This document shows, one piece after another, positions 62,025 through 64,000 of a DNA stretch of 64,000 nt. This stretch comes from Gammaproteobacteria bacterium. GTDB taxonomy: Bacteria; Pseudomonadota; Gammaproteobacteria; HK1. The DNA lies in assembly GCA_022824305.1 (NCBI GenBank), contig JAJEAD010000011.1, positions 62,001 through 126,000 of the forward strand, read 5' to 3'. The position numbers were made by a program, and so were the translations under genes. Under the pieces are notes generated by a model. The model was given only the letters and a program-made list of their open reading frames with translations. It searched no databases and was not told the origin of the DNA. How positions within the stretch are numbered: position 1 is the first letter of the stretch; each line of letters starts with the position of its first letter.

Positions 62025-62152
62025 GGACTCCCCGGCACACTCTCCTTGCGCGGATGGCCTCGCGTGCGCGCCACATCCGTGGAGTCGGGCTGCCCGCATC
62101 CCATGAAGCGTTTGTGCGCGTTCTCTACTGCCGGTATCGCTAAGACCTGAGC

Positions 62153-64000
62153 TCATCGCGCCAGCCGGTCCCGCGCTGCCGCGATCTCGGCAATCGCCAT
62201 GTCGATGTCTTCATGACATCGCCAGGCGGGTATCCGCAGGACCGTCCAGCCGATGTTGGACAGCACGCGATCACGGGCCACATCCTGGCGTCGCTGTCTG
62301 CCCCGGATATCGAGGTGCTGGTCGCCGTCCACCTCGACGTTCAGCTTCATCCCACGCTCCATCAACGCGAAATCGAGTTCATATCCTTCAACATTGAGCT
62401 TGGCGTAGGGTCGAAGATCACCGCGCTGCATGGCGTCGAACAGCATCTGCTCCGACCTGCTGTCGATCCGGAATTCCGCGACGGCCGGACCGTCCTTCGC
62501 ATACCCGGGCAACTCGTCGGACAGATAGGCGCGCAGAGCGGCCAGAGTCGGGCTTCCCAATGCGCCGATGGACGGATGGCCGAGAACGACGAGTGCCTGA
62601 CGGGCGCGGCTGACGGCGACGTTCAGGAGGTTCCTCTCCCGCTCGATCCAGCGGGCGCTGCTTCCGGACATGCCGGGAGCCAGAACCGGGGAGATGAGGA
62701 CGGCGTCGCGTTCGTCGCCCTGAAGGCGGTGCGCGGTTCCGCATACGAAGCCGGCTTCGTCCAGCATCGGACGACCGAAGCGCTCCTGGGCAAGCCCTTC
62801 GATGAGGTGCGCCTGCGCGGCGTACGGGGTGACGACACCGACGCTCCAGCCGGACTTCAGCAGGTCGCCGAGCCGCTCGGTCGCCCGTCCCGCTTCTGCG
62901 CGGTTGCACCAGCTCGTGCCGGAACGGGGCCTTTCCGCTTCGCCTTCGACGTCCTGCCACAGGATGGCCCGGTCTCGCTCCGAGACCCCGGTCAGCACGG
63001 TGAGCTCGTCGTTGTAGAACGTTCGGTTGAACCAGCGGGCAATGTGCGGGTGGCAACGGTAGTGCTCGTTGAGCAGAACCGGGGGCGCGGACTTTCCTGC
63101 GGGGTATTCGAACGCGAGGTAGGCCGAGCCCGACTTGTGGTGGATGCCGCGGCGGCGCAGGTCGTCGCTGTCGAACCCCGCCTCCTCGGCGATCGTCTGC
63201 AAGAGCCCGTCGCCGAGAGGAACGATCGGCTGCAATTGGCACGGATCGCCGACCGCCGCCAAGCGCTTGGCGCGATAGGCCAGGGGCAGCACCGCGGCCA
63301 GGCTGCACTGACTGGCCTCGTCCACGATCACGAGGTCGAACAGACCGGCCTCGAGAGGAAAGTTCGAGCCGGCGGACAACGCCGTGCATGCCCAGCCTCG
63401 CAAGTCCGGAAGAGCGTTGCCGACGATGTTGCGGAATGCTGGGCCACCCGCTTGCGACCTGCCGACGATCCCGAGCCGGCCGGCGCCGGAACGCATGCGC
63501 GCCGCCGAATCCGCGCGAATCGCGCAGAGGCTCGCTTCCGCCCATCTCCGGTCCCGGCCCGAGATCGCGATTGCAGGGTCGCCTACTTCGGCTTTCAGCT
63601 TCCGATGTTCTTCGCGTCCGGCTTCAAACCGGCGGTTCAGCGTCGACCGGCGCCCGTCGAGCCGGGCCCAGGTTGCGATCTGCTCCAGGGAAGCGGTCTC
63701 GACACAGCCGAGCCGCCTGCGAAGGCGCCGCGCCCTCAAGCGACGGAAGAACCACGCGCGCAGGAGCCGTTCGGCCCGCCGGCCGATCCTGCCGGAATCG
63801 AAAGGCGGGGTGGGAGCACGTCCGCCGGACCAGAGCGTCTGCACGACCGCCGCCAGGTCCGAACGGGTCGTTTCCATCTCCTCGACGACCGACAGCAATT
63901 CGTCGTCCAGCCTGTCGAGACGCGTCAGCTTCTCCATCAAGGCCGCACGCTCATCGGCACTGCGTCTCAACGCGGCGCGCGCTTCCGCCGGGTCGCCCTC
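62153..64000 (-). CDS. superfamily 1 helicase with C-terminal DUF559-like nuclease domain (5' end outside window)
   Basis: The last 616 codons of a gene that continues past the window edge. Helicase motifs in order are Walker B VIVDEASQCS, motif III VGDPCQLQPI, motif IV region NEHYRCHP, motif V CGTAHRLQGDERD and motif VI NVAVSRARQ; the Walker A part lies outside. After the helicase core comes a restriction-like domain with YELDFALM and VEVDGDQHLD, as in DUF559/Vsr-type endonucleases (about the last 110 residues). Helicases of this architecture are found in DNA repair and in anti-phage systems. The DEAS box instead of DExD is the form of the AAA_12/UPF1-like group. Confidence 0.8.
   Translation of the reverse strand, partial: EGDPAEARAALRRSADERAALMEKLTRLDRLDDELLSVVEEMETTRSDLAAVVQTLWSGGRAPTPPFDSGRIGRRAERLLRAWFFRRLRARRLRRRLGCVETASLEQIATWARLDGRRSTLNRRFEAGREEHRKLKAEVGDPAIAISGRDRRWAEASLCAIRADSAARMRSGAGRLGIVGRSQAGGPAFRNIVGNALPDLRGWACTALSAGSNFPLEAGLFDLVIVDEASQCSLAAVLPLAYRAKRLAAVGDPCQLQPIVPLGDGLLQTIAEEAGFDSDDLRRRGIHHKSGSAYLAFEYPAGKSAPPVLLNEHYRCHPHIARWFNRTFYNDELTVLTGVSERDRAILWQDVEGEAERPRSGTSWCNRAEAGRATERLGDLLKSGWSVGVVTPYAAQAHLIEGLAQERFGRPMLDEAGFVCGTAHRLQGDERDAVLISPVLAPGMSGSSARWIERERNLLNVAVSRARQALVVLGHPSIGALGSPTLAALRAYLSDELPGYAKDGPAVAEFRIDSRSEQMLFDAMQRGDLRPYAKLNVEGYELDFALMERGMKLNVEVDGDQHLDIRGRQRRQDVARDRVLSNIGWTVLRIPAWRCHEDIDMAIAEIAAARDRLAR

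Overview
This is a GC-rich, gene-dense bacterial window of mostly metabolic and transport genes, with no rRNA, tRNA, phage, transposase or CRISPR array that I can see. The gene set (CysZ-like, YaiI/UPF0178, TIGR02444-like, twin-arginine solute-binding proteins, VapBC) suggests Pseudomonadota, probably a gammaproteobacterium. The many creatinase-type hydrolases, 2-oxoglutarate dioxygenases, a Rieske oxygenase, a dimethylglycine-dehydrogenase-like protein and a choline-sulfatase-like gene fit a marine or host-associated scavenger of methylated N compounds. That placement is inference only.

Layout. 0.2-2.2 kb: small coiled-coil protein, alpha/beta hydrolase, intact vapBC. 2.3-12.7 kb: a guanidine-type locus with a DUF1116 (AllG/YlbE-like) protein, a glutamine-synthetase-family ligase, a PotABCD-type ABC importer, nickel chaperones HypB and HypA, and two ureohydrolase-family proteins. 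The first ureohydrolase keeps all six metal ligands; the second has lost four. This alpha/beta arrangement matches the heteromeric Ni hydrolases known for metformin and dimethylguanidine. 12.8-16.6 kb: HEAT-like protein, vapBC remnant, CysZ-like, MFS, YaiI, small membrane protein. 16.7-22.9 kb: a five-gene amide/urea-type ABC importer with a formamidase/acetamidase.

23.1-29.1 kb: GST; a CcdA-like reductant transporter beside a thioredoxin-like gene whose active-site motif reads W-UGA-P-T-C, followed by a bacterial-SECIS-like hairpin (candidate selenoprotein); a TauD-like dioxygenase; a frameshifted acyltransferase; a second 2OG oxygenase. 29.2-42.9 kb: DUF427, Rieske oxygenase divergent from a DAO-GcvT oxidase, two aminotransferases, an amidohydrolase, a luciferase-like oxidoreductase, DUF1989, DUF1330, an IPNS-like oxygenase and a creatinase-type M24 protein. 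43.1-48.5 kb: NUDIX, two more M24 proteins (one ectoine-hydrolase-like), HAD, TIGR02444-like, MBL hydrolase. 48.7-54.4 kb: a tightly overlapping operon of two histidine-ammonia-lyase-family proteins that both lack the Ala-Ser-Gly triad, a choline-sulfatase-like sulfatase and an MFS transporter. 54.6-64 kb: FAH hydrolase, RidA, fourth M24 protein, an acyl-CoA dehydrogenase pair, a dimethylformamidase-large-subunit-like protein and the 3' part of an SF1 helicase with a DUF559-like nuclease tail.

Scattered between genes is a family of imperfect palindromes (four full copies and one half copy, about 116-181 bp). Their outer arms differ between copies but stay self-complementary within each copy, which suggests selection for a hairpin. 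The shared theme of the genes is uptake of small N compounds (guanidines, amides, methylated amines, ectoine- or creatine-like molecules) and cleavage of their C-N bonds to release ammonia, methylamines and carbon.
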